Shown piece by piece: positions 26,767 to 40,300 of a stretch of DNA of 64,000 nucleotides. A program made the position numbers and the translations under genes. The notes beneath the pieces were generated by a model, which saw only the letters and a program-made list of their open reading frames with translations, ran no database searches and was not told the origin of the DNA. The stretch covers positions 624,001 to 688,000 of the forward strand of contig CAWZYM010000295.1 of NCBI GenBank assembly GCA_963966185.1, given 5' to 3'. Numbering within the stretch: position 1 is the stretch's first letter; each line of letters opens with the position of its first letter. The stretch is from Rhabditoides inermis (taxonomy: Eukaryota > Nematoda > Chromadorea > Rhabditida > Rhabditidae).

Positions 26767-27219
26767 TCAATCGGCAATATAAAACGCTTTTCGTCTCACG
26801 TGGTCGAAAAAAAACAATAGAGGAATGCCAACATCACCACCCACCGACTCCAATTCGCCCCGATATCCCATGCCGTTGTTGTAGGTCTTGTCATCGCGCG
26901 TCATCCACCTAAAGTGTAAACAAACATGTAAACAACTAATCAATAATCGATTTACCTGAACATCATGAACATGAGGATTGCAGCGGCGGCGAGGTAGAGC
27001 CATCGCCGCATGCCGGAGAGGCGGATCTGACGGCGCACCCCTGAAGATTATCACTTATCAGAAGCTATCAGTGAAACCGTCACGAACTATAGAGCGTCGC
27101 CACGACCGCAACCGTGATCATTGCGGCGAGAAATGACCTAATCAAGAAGTTTCGAATCTTTGAAGAAGTTTGGAATAACCTTGAATGACGGAAGCGAGGG
27201 TGGTGTTTCGGCCGACCAT
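26767..27219 (-). CDS. Small predicted membrane protein, possibly incomplete
   Basis: Three exons (27219-27180, 27040-26956, 26908-26767) give 88 residues. A short N-terminus and basic stretch (GVRRQIRLSGMRRW) precede a hydrophobic segment (LYLAAAAILMFMMFR), a positive-inside signal anchor with type II topology. A polar region (DDKTYNNGMGYRGELE) follows. The last 25 residues (…IPLLFFFDHVRRKAF) look less protein-like and could be read-through of an intron, with possible donors at gtcggt or gtgaga. It resembles the N-terminus of a Golgi type II protein, but no catalytic domain was found downstream. The family is not recognised. Confidence 0.45.
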
Positions 27220-30200
27220 AGTAGCAACTCGCGAGTATCGAGCGTAGCGCTCTTCTCTCTCTCACGCACTCACTCGATCGCGATTTCACTGGCGATAATA
27301 CTATGTGTTTCGCGAGTGTGAGTGAAACAATTGTCGCACTCTCACACTCTCTCACTCGCAGAGAATCGATAGGTCTGATGAGTAGAGCAGCAGTGAGTAG
27401 GCTGGCTCAAAGAGATAAGCTCAAATCGCCGACAATGAAGTGATGGGTGGAGACAGTTCGAAGCAGGAGAGTGCTTTGACAGCGCGGACACTCGCGTCAG
27501 TGTGTTTGCTGAACGGTCACTCACTCGCTCTGCCTCTCACTCGCCCCATTTCCGTCCCTCACCCCTAACCTAACACTCTCTCACTACATGCTCACTGCGC
27601 GGTTGTATATATCCGATAATTTCACAGCACAACAGGAGAGAGGGCAGGTGCGGAGACCAATCCGAGACCTTGGTATGAGTAAGATGTAAGAAACAGCAAG
27701 CATACGAGATAGGACAGCTGAGAAGGAAAGAAGGCGTCGAAATAGGATGAGCGAGAGTGAGGCGAGACTCGTTACTCCTATTCATGCTCTGCCACCGAGC
27801 CCGGGCCACTTCACAACACGCATGACAAATTGATACGCTGAGTGGTGATAAACGCTCACAAACAAGCAGAAGCTGGCATGGACACTCTACGACTGACCAC
27901 TACTACTCTCACTTTCCATCCACAGTGCGCAAAAACACATGTACACAGATGTATGCAGATGTTACAGCGCGGCTGCACTTTGAGTCATCTTATAGTGGTA
28001 GTTCTTTGGTGCGTGGAAACGTAACGAGGAAGTGAAACGTATGCTGGAAACGTACCGCTGAATGCGGTGAGGGTCTCTTTGTCCTTTCCCTTGTGGGGCA
28101 TGAGAGGCTCTTGACTCGGATCCACAGTGACGACAGCCGAGCGACGGCCGATACAGGTCTATACCCTGCAAACGAATCAAAGTTGCAGATGAAAGTTTCT
28201 AGAGTTATAAAGGTGCGGTCAGTCTCTTCGAAACAGCCTCTTCAAAACACCTTCGAAACACAGTGTTTGGTTGCATTTTCGAGGGCGTTTCGAAGTCAGT
28301 TTCGACAGGATTTTCGAAGAGACTGATCACTACTTTACGGACGAAGAAAAGACAGGCGGCATTCAGGCAAAGCGCGGTGAGTTCGAAACTAGAGATGAGT
28401 ATACGACTGCACTGTACACTGTACTGACTGTACACTGCACAGTTGTCATCCGATCCACCAAAGATCGGGAGGCGCGCCACGGAGAGTGAGTGACCCGCAC
28501 TCTCACTCACTACGCCAGACGTCATCTCAAAACAAACAGCGAGTGGCGAAAGACGGGGAGAGAGTGTGCCACGTGGAGAGAGACAGAGAATCCATCTCCT
28601 CGCTCTCTCACTGAGTGAGTGACCATTTGGGTTTAGATAAAATGGAATGGGAATAGGGGGAGGACAGTCTCTCAATCCGAATTGCGGTTTGATATTGACG
28701 GGGAGTGAGTGAAATGTGACAGGTGGAACGCAGCAACAAAGGAACCGGCCGAGTGCGAAGGAATCAAGGGGAGAGCTCAAGTGAGCATATTCAATGGGAG
28801 ACAACACACTGAGAAAAGTGGTTGAGAAAAGGATATTGAGAGAAAGTTAGACGCAAGTTGCAAGGAGAATCTCGCGGATGCAACCAGCAACCAGGATATA
28901 GCATTGTTATCGCGCGGCGAGATCGAAACTGGTTGCCCGAAACTGGTTCCCTTCCCGAACCGCGCGCATCATTTGCAATCATAACAAAATATTGCGAATC
29001 AAAACACGGGTTCAATCCAGCGACTCCAAACCGCTGGTTCGAAACCAAGAGTGCAGGCGAGGCGAAAGTGAAATGGCCGGGGTGGAAATATAGGTCATCC
29101 CCGGTGAGAAATCCACGCAAATCACTAGAATTATTGCACTGATCTATTGATTCGCACATCGTCAAAAGAGAAACAACACGGGAACACATCAGTGGCTGTG
29201 TAAATGCACAAGTGGCACGGTGCGAACAGATGTGCTTATTGAATATGTAATACAAGTGTGCTGTCGGCAATCGGGTGCATTATAGACAGATAAGAGAGAC
29301 GTCATGTAAAGATGACGATTTGAGCACATATCGGCATGAATGCAACTGAATTGCAAACGAGGCGAATATCGAACATGCATGCAGAGCAGCTCGGGGAGGT
29401 TTCTAATAGGGAGCGAGCGGTCAGCCGACTGGGTCTAACTATCTGAGAGGGAGCCGCGACGCGAGGCGAGAGAGTGTGCGAGTTGAAGAGAGGCAGATGG
29501 AGAGGGACACGCGCCGCGGCAAGGCGACAAATGAGGAGATAAGGGGTACGAGAGGGCGGCGAAATGGGAGAGGCGTTGAGGGACGAAATTACACTTACTT
29601 TTCATTAAGAAACTATTTGTCAAAAATGAACAGTACATGAAGAAAAAAAATTCAAAATAAAGTTTTCACTTCGTAGTGAGAAATATGTCTTCTGAACAAC
29701 TTGTGTTTATGAAGTGTGCTAAAATGGTATTTTTCACAACACTCTTCAAAATTGTTCGACGTGTTCTAAAGTTTTTTTTTTTGATAATTTCCGGTCAAGG
29801 AGACAAACTATATATTACTATAGAATTCAAGTAAACAAATTATTTGTTCTGACATGTCGTTGCAGTCGTAGTTTTGGCCGGAAATATATTTTCATTTTAT
29901 ACTTTGCATATTTTCTCGACATCCAAAGTCGAACCCTCGAAAATCTGATTGATAAGCGAGAGCGTGAAATAAAATAGATAGAAACGCCAATAAAAAATCC
30001 ACGATAATGTTTTCACCGAACAATCCTGATGAGCTAAGTGCTAGCCTATTATAGGATTCTTTAAATTTCGGAAAAAAGAGTTAGAAAGATTTAAGATATG
30101 TTTGCATGTGATACGTATCTTTTCTAAAACACTCCCTCACTGAACTATAGAGTGTCCCTAGGACGGTACGGCAATTCGAGTCACTGCCAAAAAGCATCTC

Positions 30201-32436
30201 GTCCCGGTGGTCAATTGTTTTCTTATTGCAATTGCTGGATTTATTGCCATTATAAAAATAAAAATTACAATTAAGATTTGCATCACTTCCTCGATCTGGT
30301 TCGCGTTTTTTTCAGAACCATTCATTTTTTGTTTATCCTTCACATGCACTCACACACCCACTTCTTATACCGCCCACTAAAATTCCGGAGATCTGCCAGC
30401 ACCATCTAATTTGCATTTGAATTCCGCCGTGGTTTTTCTCGCCCTTGAGCCTTGATCAGATGACATCACAAAAGTGCACGGGGTGATTGTGCCGCGGACC
30501 ATTACCCCTGTGCTATGATGTCTCTCGCATTTGCATGCGCCGCCGCCGACTGCCCGCTGCGACTGGTTTGCCAGCCTCGTGTTTTACGCGTCCCCCCGAG
30601 GGAAACCTATCCGCACCTCTCATCTCTCATCTCACCCACACTGTGCATACAACGTATTTCTCCACTTCCATCACACCCTTTCAATTTCCTTGTGTCTTTT
30701 TCCACGCGCTGCCTATCACGCATGTTTCGAACGGCGGCGCTTTTTGTGGAGCTTCCGTCCTCCTCCTTCTCCTCCTCTCACGTCTCCACTTGCCATCGTT
30801 CGCCAGAAGAAGTGTGTGTTTGATCGGCCGATGAACCCGGCATAATTCACATTGGCGATGCGCGTCGACTGGCACGCGTTTCGGTTCCGGAGAGACACAA
30901 TCCGTACCCCCTAACCATCTTCAATTTATCGCGCGAGCTTGTACGAGGCGAAACCGCCATGTCTTTCCCTTTCCTTTCTCGGTGCGCGGCGTTGTCAAAT
31001 TATCAGTTGACCTTCTAGCGCCATTTTTCAACCGCCCGCGGCATTACATCAAAACGTTCTCGTCTCGGCAGACAGATATCATCATTCTACTTGACATGAT
31101 CGATTCATCAATACGCAATCCGAACTGATATGTTATGCAGAACAGAGTCCCTCTTTTTGGTTTGTGTCTCTACTCAACCGCTTCTTGTGTGTCTGTGTGT
31201 TGTGTAATATCAATTGTTTGATTGCGTGTGATTTCCCTTTGTCTGCTTCTCTTTCTCTGCTTTAGTCAAAAGAAGTACCGAAATTGACGAGCGCGCGCAG
31301 ACTTGCGGGTGAAAACCAAAACTGACCCTTTTTGCCACCGTGTGTGTCTATCGGAATGTGTTGATGAATGGGGCATATCGCATTCTGGAAGAAAGATGAT
31401 GTGTTACGCTTACGCAACACGACACTTCGTTTGTAATCTGTGAAATCTTATGGTCTTATGGAATCTGCAAAAAGTCCACATCCACAAATGCTGCGATTCG
31501 AGTTGCGCAATAGATTCGCTCTCGCTTGCATCCCTTTATTCTCGAATATCGAGAGATTGGGGGAGCCCCTTCAAGGTTTTCAACGATACGCCAGTGATAG
31601 CAAACCGGTATTCATTACATAGGTATAGTATCGTTTTCTCGAGCCACACTGTCTTTCGCAGTTTTTGCAGGCGTCTAACTTACTCTGGTGAGAGATGAGC
31701 GCACAAAGACTATTTGGGTACGGAGAAACCGCAAGGCGACACATATACACAGCGAAGCGAGAGAAGTAAGAAGAAGAGCATAAACCAGAAACGGAAATTG
31801 GCCCCTCGCGAAAGCACACAAACACGCGAAATTGTTGCATATAACGCGGTAAACACTAATAATGTACGCGCCCCGCGCGATTCAAGAATGTTTTCGGTGC
31901 GGCGAACCACTTGTCTTGTACAGTAGTACAGTGCACAGTTCAAGTGAATAACATATGCAGGTTGAGGCGGGAGGAGGTTTACTTTGAGTTACTGGTTTGT
32001 CAGGCACACAGGAGGTAGTACTCGTTGTTTCTACCAAATCGCCGCCACTTTCGATTCGTTCAAAGTTTGCTTGTTGCATTCTCACATTCTGTTCTCACCT
32101 CAAGCCCGTATAACATAGCGGCCTTCACGTTTATCGTCCACCCCACCATATAAGGCGCGTCATCTCGTACCGAGACTTCCGTGATACGTGTTAGTTACCT
32201 TCTCTGATTCATTCCGTGTGTCTTCTTTGGTCACCCCTCTGCGTACTTACGTTGAACCCATTACTCGAGTCTAGAGAATGGCAACCGAGGGCATTCTTCT
32301 ATCTCTCTCTCGCGCGCGCGTGGCTGCCGGCCTTCTCTCTTCCATCTTCAAGTGTCCGAAACCGGGTCTTCTCACGCTCTTCTTTCAACCACGTAGAACT
32401 CCGACCTCTCATGGTCGATGAACCTCTTCCATTACT

Positions 32437-32487
<51 letters not shown>

Positions 32488-33003
32488 CATTTCCCCATCT
32501 CCCCACTGTCCCGAAGGACATCGTGCCAATCAGAAGAAGCCAATGCGCATTTGCCCACCCGCACTCGCTTCGTGCTTTTTGATGATGTGATTCTGATTGT
32601 TTCCGTAATTGGCTCACTGTGTGGGCTTGATTCCAGCTGATGCGATTGGTATGTAGGCTAACCCGACCTCTTCCCTACCCTAATAGACAGTGTAGGTAAA
32701 GTCAGGTATTCTATGCTCTTGCTATACGGTCATTTCACGCTATACGGTCATCTCATTGTCTTGTCACCTTGTCAATCGCCCCATTCTCGTCACTTTGACC
32801 AAGGCCATGACATAAGCAACGCCTTTCTCTCTCGCCTGCTTATTATTATCTGATTTACACCTACCTACCCGTTAAACAATTGTGTGTGAAAAACGCGTCG
32901 CCGCCTTTGAAACGCTGCTGAACCACCGATTCCGATCTAGGGGTCATCGAAGTGTCCATCTACCGTAGACGCGTCGAAGCTGCCAGTTGATCTAGCGGCG
33001 TTC

Positions 33004-33084
<81 letters not shown>

Positions 33085-33674
33085 CATCCCCCACCTTCCC
33101 ATTCTCTCTTTTTCCTCCGACCGTCCGGCCAACCGGCATTTACTTGATACCTTGGACGGCCCACGCCGCCGTCAAAAAAGTCGCCAGCACATCCGATCGC
33201 TTCTTGCGCCCCTCTGTCCTACACACACTCCATCAATGGTCCTTTGCCAATCACTACGCGCCATTTGCGGCCGACCGCAATGGCTTTTGCGTTGTTTACG
33301 ACTTGCGATCGGAGAGATGACAGTAGTTGAGTAGACATAATTGGATTAGTTTTGTGTGTGTTTGTATGTCTCGAAACTGACTTCGGTGAACTGTGGGATC
33401 ACTAGATCACTACACTAACTACACTTCACAGTTCTCTGAACCGCTACGAATCATTGCGAGTTCCTCTCTCTTCCATAGCATTCCTCCCTCCTCCTTCTCT
33501 ACAGTCTCTCACTCCCCCGCGCAACATTCCAGAACCAAAGAACTTCGAGTGAGGGTAGACTCCCTTCGATCATACGCTACGCCGTATTTTTCTAATCTCG
33601 AGAGTTCATCACGGCTTTTTCGGTCTCGCGTTTGACTTGGCAGTCTTTGTGTACTCTCTCATTCTCCCTCTCTC

Positions 33675-33725
<51 letters not shown>

Positions 33726-34367
33726 AAAGCAGTACAATAATCAGTGCTGGCTTTCGCTTTCTCTGCAGTGCACACGACGGGCGACCTTCACTGTTTTCTC
33801 GATTCCAATCTCACCCTTCGGTCAACCGAACTTCTTCCACCCACACACAAAACAGTGTCTCGTGCCATCCCCTCCTATCTACCATCTCTTGTGTCAAAAA
33901 GCCGAGGCTGCTTCCCTGTCGGTTCAGTCGACCCCGATTGGTGTTTGGTGGCTCGCGCATTCCACTAATTGTTTATAGCAGACACTTCATTACCCGAAAC
34001 TGCCTAGCGTTTCTATATCGATGATCCCGACTCTCTTTGAATGGTTAGGGGGGGGGGGGGTGTTCGCTTGCGGGGGCGCCGCGACCTTCCACTCAACCCC
34101 CCTCTAGTCATCCCGCCTACGCAGTTTCGGTTTGAGTTTTGTGTCAATTACCCGGTTAGTGTAATGGCAACCGCCGAACCGACACTCGATCGAGATGCCA
34201 TTCGTTTCGATCGTTACCCCACCAATACACACGCTTCGTCGAGACTGTATTTACTCTACAACCCTACTGATAACCCGCCGCATTTGCAGTTCTACTGTTT
34301 CCGCGTTTAGACTTACAGTATCCCTACGGGTATAGTTACCGTGTCCCTACCGTACCCCCTTTCAGCC
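27220..34367. other. 7.1-kb gene-poor region upstream of mlt-7-like gene
   Basis: No exon chain with splice-consistent frames or a recognisable domain was found on either strand. Contents seen: an AT-rich stretch from about 29600 to 30370, CT microsatellites (for example 32449-32486, 33007-33082 and 33669-33724), and many short palindromic or GAGTGAG-rich stretches near 27250-27560 and 28480-28640. It probably holds distal regulatory sequence for the genes on either side, but small RNA genes or unrecognised exons cannot be excluded. Confidence 0.45.
33007..33082 (+). repeat. (CT)n microsatellite, about 76 bp uninterrupted
   Basis: A pure CT dinucleotide run in the gene-poor region. The Arg-Glu frame on the opposite strand is not a gene. 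Confidence 0.97.
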
Positions 34368-37300
34368 ATGCGGTCAGCACACGCGGCTCTCGCCGTTGGG
34401 CTACTAGCGGTCTTCGCCCTTCAGGACACAGGTGTGTTTGTTTACCTGTTTGTTTACTTGTTTACATTTTGCCGATCGGAAACGGTTTTGCGTTCTCCTG
34501 AAACCTACATGCCGTCCCATCTCCGTCCGGTCTGTGGGGGTGAAGAAGTGTCAAGGAAGCCATTTCGGATCGGTTTCAATTTATCCCCGTCTCCTTCTGC
34601 CGATCGCGCAAAACGGCAAGAAACCGCGCGCTCGTGTTTATCTTCTTTCAAATCGAATACCGTACGACCGTATCCGCTATCCGATTGCCGATTCTCGCTC
34701 CGCCAGCCAATCAGATTTATTGTGTATTTGCAATCGCTGCTTGACCTTCTCGAAAGTGAAACCGGGAGAGAGAAACTGTCTCTCTCTCATTGTCAGAAAA
34801 ATACCGTCTCGCTGACGTAACGTAAAAGTGCGCCGATTCTCGACAGCACTCGGCGAATACACACCGATAAAAATCAGGCGCTAGAGTGATAAATAGGTGG
34901 AAGCCAGCATCCCTGCAGCATCCTGTGAATTTACTGCATAGTAGAAGTGGGCCAGCGACGTCTTACGTTTACCGCTGACTATAATCGAGTCCGTGTAGAA
35001 TGATTAATGCGCTTGCCGGCGATTGACGTATAGCTGCGTGCGGGAGAGGGGACAGTCAAGTCAAGGCCGCCTCTGCCACCCGGGAACTGTTCCGGACCGT
35101 CCCGGAGACAGTTTCAGAATACACATCCCCGCTTCTTTTCAGTCTCCGCGTCCGATGATAACCCGGTGACGTCGCGATTCCACTGCCGCAAGAACGGCTG
35201 CTGCGATCACCACGAGTGGTACGGAAGGGGATACGTTTCGGTAGACTACAGGATACGTTTCAGGTGTCGTTTCTGGGCGTCGGTGGGCGAGTGTCGGACG
35301 AACCAGGACTGGATGGAGAGCAACTGTCAGCTGGCGTGCGGCACTTGCAAGAAGGGTGGGTAGGAGTGAATCAGCTGATCTGGAAGTAGAACCAAATACA
35401 AAATCAAATCAAATGTTTCTTACGGATGTACAAAACGAATTTTACTCATAAGAATATGGTAGTTGGTTTTGCGAGAAGGTTCAGGTTCACCAACTCGGCA
35501 GAAGTAGATGAGTAGATTAAAGACGTCCCTCGTTTTCAGTGATGGCGTCTCAGCGCCGTATCCAGACTCCGACCGCGCCGCGCACTCGACCCCCACAGAC
35601 AGCCACGTGAGTACAGCTACTACTTCATCTACTACAAGTTCACGAACACCGACGGATCACGTTTTATCAACTCTTCAACCGTTACAGATGCACCGTTGCA
35701 ATTACAGTAACTACACAGTTGTGCCTCTTTGTCTTACTCGAACGCACATGCACTACCGTAACATTTTGTCGTCATTGCCTTTTTGACCGTCTTGCACTCG
35801 GTAACCAAGCTTTAGCGCGCCTCGCAGACGGCCCCCGGCCAGACCCGCTCCTGCCCCGGCCCCAGCGCCGGCGCCTGCTCCCCGACCGGCGCCCCGCGGA
35901 CAGCAGAGAGGACAGTCGAACATCCGCCGACAGCAGCCGCAGAAGCTGGCCGAGACTGCTAGGTACCCCAGAGTGCGCGGGCGAGCGGCGATCACTTCTT
36001 CTAACCACTCTAACCTAACCCTTTCACCTGTTCTATGTGTGCACACTAATCCACGGAGGGATTGGGGGATGTGAGGGCTAACACTTCAGAAGCTTTGTGG
36101 ACGACCTCCGAGGCAAGGGCATCGACGCTCACGTCATGTCCTTCGGGCCGGTCAATCGGCAGGGGTACTGTAGCCTGTAGCTGCGTGGACAACACTAGAT
36201 CAGGACCTAGTCTAGTGATAGACTCAGTTTGCATGCGTGTGATTAGTTCCATATCAGTTTTCGAATTCTCGCCACCTACCGTAACCCGCGCCCTGATTCA
36301 GGCCGCGTCCGGTGGAGGTGCAGAGGACTGTGGTGCGCGTGAACCGCCCCAACCGCCCCCAGCCCCAGCCTGTCAGGTACGAACGAGGGACTTTAGTCAA
36401 AGGGATACTGTACTGTACATATCTCTGTGTGGCATACTGTACTCTGTACTGTTTAGACACGAAATGAGGCCAGCTCGAGTCAGGTTAGACAGAGAGTGTA
36501 GAGTGACCGGGAGTGATCGGGGGCATTTCAGTTTCTCTCATCGTGTCACTTGGTTGATGTTTCGGTGGTGTGCGTATGTGAAAGAGTCGAGTCTGTATCG
36601 TTCAGTTATGTCGAGACTTGTCGGTCTCGTCCGTACCTGTAGTACCCTTTGTTGATGTAGTGTGGAGTTTCCTCTCGGTTTCCGTTCCCTCTGTTTCGTT
36701 TGATGTGTTTTTGCATGTGATCCGTGTTTGTAGGACTTTTATGGCCGCCACGAGAACTGCTGTTCCGACTACCACCGCTGCTCCGACTACGACTGCCACC
36801 CGCGCTTCTACCACTGCTTCCCGTCGACCGGCGCCCGTCGTGGCAGCTCAAAAGGATGAGCACGTACAGGTGGATATTGACCAACGCAACCTGGCTATGC
36901 AGCGGCGCATCGGAAATTTCAAGAGGGGCAGGGGAGGTCCTCTGAGGAACAGGGTGCGCCCGCGGCCCCCGCCAACCACTGTCGTCATCGTCGTGCCCAC
37001 TGCCCCGCCCACCACCACCGAGGCTCCTACGACGACGACGACTACTAGAAGGCCCACGACCACGACGACGCCTACAACCACGACGACGACTACTACTCCG
37101 ACGACTACGACGACGACTACGACGACAACTACTACCACCACGACTACAGAAGCCCCGACAACGACGACAACGGCGACGACGACACGTAGAACGTGAGGCT
37201 ATGGAAGGCTTCGCGAGGCGTGCGGTGACTAACTCACCTAATACGTGTTGTGTGTTCATGTGTTCTGTGTTGGGTTTCCATGTGGGGGTGCTCGCTTCGC

Positions 37301-40300
37301 GCCTTGGCTTGCCTATCCGGTGTCGCATGCTCGAGTGTTCAGAACCACTGCCCGGCCGGCGCCGATCATCACCCGCCCGCCCCCACCTCCCCGGACCCGT
37401 CCCCCGCCCAGGACCCGACCCACCCGCCCGCCCCCGCAGAGGTACAGCAGAGTACGGTAGCGGTAGTAGTGTAGTTTGCAGACAATTTTGATACTTTTCT
37501 CCTCTTGCTTTTCCGCATTCCTGCTGCCTTTCGAATTGTGTGTGATAGTAATACGAGTAACACTCGAGTGATATGATTAGAGTGATGGAGTGATTGCATG
37601 CACGAGTGAGTGTGATTGCGGCACGCGCGCGCTGTGTGAATGGAGTGGCGTCTCGATTCTCACCTCTCGATATGCATCCTTTTTTTCAGCCGCCGCCCGC
37701 AGCAGTTCCGTCAGACTCAGCCGCCCCCGACTCAGAGGCCGACCACCCGACCCCCGCCCACAACTACCACCACCCAGAGGCCCACCACCACTACCACTCA
37801 ACAGAGGAACAAGAGCGCCCGCGAGAGGAGCCAGGTAGGAGGACCACCCACGGAGGGACCACCCACGACGTGTTCCAGCTGGCGCGCTGTGAGCAGCTGA
37901 TGCGCCAGGCGAGGGACGACCTGGCGGCGACGATGAAGAGGGAGGGACTCGTGCAGACACAGTTCGGTCAGTCACTCTTCTCTCTCTCCCTCTAATCAAT
38001 TAATGAATCAATCTCTCTCCAGACTTCTCCGGCCGCGAGCGTGTGATGGACGTGGACATGGTGGTCCGGTCGAACCTCGCCTCCGCCTGTGTGCCTAGGA
38101 ACGACGAGGCCGAGTGCCTCCGCTCCGCCTGCTACAACCTCTACTTCCGGTTAGTGTGACGTCATCTCTGTGGTGACGTCATCTCACGTCATCTCTTTCA
38201 GTACCTTCGACGGCACGTGCAACAACCTGGCGAACCCGCTGCAGGGATCGTCGTTCCGCCCTTACAACCGACTGCTGCCGGCTGAGTATGATATGGGAGG
38301 ACTCTCCGAGCCTATCGGTGAGAGAAAGAGAGAGCGAGAGAAAGAAAGAGAGAGAGAGAGAGATAAAGAAATGGAGAAGGAAAGAATCCACAGTTTCGCG
38401 CACTTCTCTAATCGGTTCGATCTCTATGGCACAACACGTGCTCACAAGGTCGCATATGAGCTTATGAAAGTACCCACAAGAGAAAAAAGTAATCGGTTGG
38501 GTGACGGGAGATGGCCTCGTTCGAGAGAAGTCTTATCGAGGATGGATCTGAAGGAGTCAAAAAGCGCCGAGAAACAAGCGAGAATGGCATCTACAAGCGA
38601 TCAACGAGCAACACATAAAGGAATACGGGTCAATGACACTTTCAAAAAGGTTGTTGTTGTTGTTTTCGAAGATCTCTGGTAAAGACAAGGCTACTGAAGA
38701 TATATAAACTACTTACTTGATTACTTGATTACTTGAGCGATCCGATTCGCTCAAGGAAGCGCAGATCCCATCTTCCTCCAGGTAGTTCGGTCTCGCGCGG
38801 ACGGGGGAAATATTTGAAAAACAAAAACTTTGCAGGTGGAATCGACAGGAACATCCGGCCGTCGCCCCGTCATATCAACAGAATCATCCTCGCCTCGCCG
38901 GAAGTCGTGCCCTCCGACGAGTACAACGCCCTCCTCATGCAGTTCGGACAGTTCACTTCCCACGACATGGCCAAGGTGGGCGGAGCGACGGGGGGGGGGG
39001 GGGCGGAGCGACGGGGGGCGGGGCTTATGATAACACTTTAGACGACGCTTGTGCCGTCGGCCAAGTGCAACGTGTGCCAGAACATCACCAGCCGATGCAT
39101 GTCCGTCCACCTGGACAACGACGATCCCAACCATATGTGAGGAGAGAGAGGGGGAGAGAGGGGAGAGAGAGGGAGGGAGAGAGAAAGGGAGAGAGAGAGG
39201 GAGAGGGAGTAGAGAGAGGGAGGGAGGGAGGGAGGGAGAGAAAGAGGGAGGGAGAGAGAGGGAGAGAGGGGGGGGGAGAGATGTCCTCTGCAGGTTCAAG
39301 GAGAACGGTTGCATCCGCGTGTCTCGCTCGTCTCCCATCTGTGGCTCCGGAAACCTCAAGCCCCGCCAGCAGCTCAACGAGAACACCGGGTACGTTTTAT
39401 AAGATACGTTTCATACGTTTTAGGATATGTTTCAAAACGTATTTTCCACATACGTTTCACCTCTGTCATGTATGCGAAAACGAATTTATGAAATCAATTT
39501 AATCAACTTCTTCAATTTGTAATTACTAACCACTGTTATCATATCATTGTTCCAGCTGGATCGATGGCTCTCAGATCTACGGCTCGTCGTTCGCCGACAC
39601 CAAGAAGTTCCGTCAGGGCAGCACCGGCTTCCTCAAGCTGCCCTCGTTCCGCGGACAGCCTGGTGATTATCGATAACCTTTTATCACTATCAATATCAGT
39701 GGTATCACTATCACTGGGGTTTCGCTGTATTCGTGAGAGAAAAGCGCGCTCGCACTCAGTCGGCGCGATTTCCAACCCAGCAACTTGTGTCTATAGTGTA
39801 GTGGTTAGCGAGCGCGGTCGGTGCGCCGAGGGTCGAGGGTTCGATTCCCGCTGCCGGCTCGGGACGGATTGAGTTGGCCTTCGGGATATTCCACCTAGTC
39901 GGCCTAATTACCGTCCCGAAATGAGAAGGGGACTCCACTGGACACGCCGGCCTTGTGCTGCGGGGTTCATCTAGTATCTAGTCAGCCACACATTTTGCAC
40001 CACTCTATCCACCACGTCTCTCGCTTTCCGATTCCAAAGTCATTGAACGAAAACATAGTGACAAACGTATTGTTACGTTTTCAGCGCTTCCGTTCGACCA
40101 GTCTAAGTGCCGCGATCCCAGCAAGTGCACCGTCATCTTCACTGCGGGAGACTCGCGAGTGAACCTGTTCATCGGACTATCCACCATGCACACCATCTTC
40201 ACCAAGGAACACAACCGGTGAGCTGGCACATTTACCTAATCTCTCCCCCTCTCTCTCTCTCCCTCTCCCTCCCTCCCTCTCTCCCTCTCACCCTCCCTCT

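Noticed and set aside
28205..28807. 200-residue minus-strand open frame as a gene
   Set aside because: It lacks a domain, a signal sequence, a splice context and a polyA signal, and its composition is like the surrounding non-coding DNA.
30487..30845. Overlapping plus-strand open frames of 100-115 residues
   Set aside because: Three frames are open together and none shows coding bias, homology or splice partners.
35743..36046. Minus-strand Gly/Arg-rich open frames opposite the peroxidase linker
   Set aside because: They are shadows of the Pro/Ala/Arg-rich exon of the plus-strand mlt-7-like gene.
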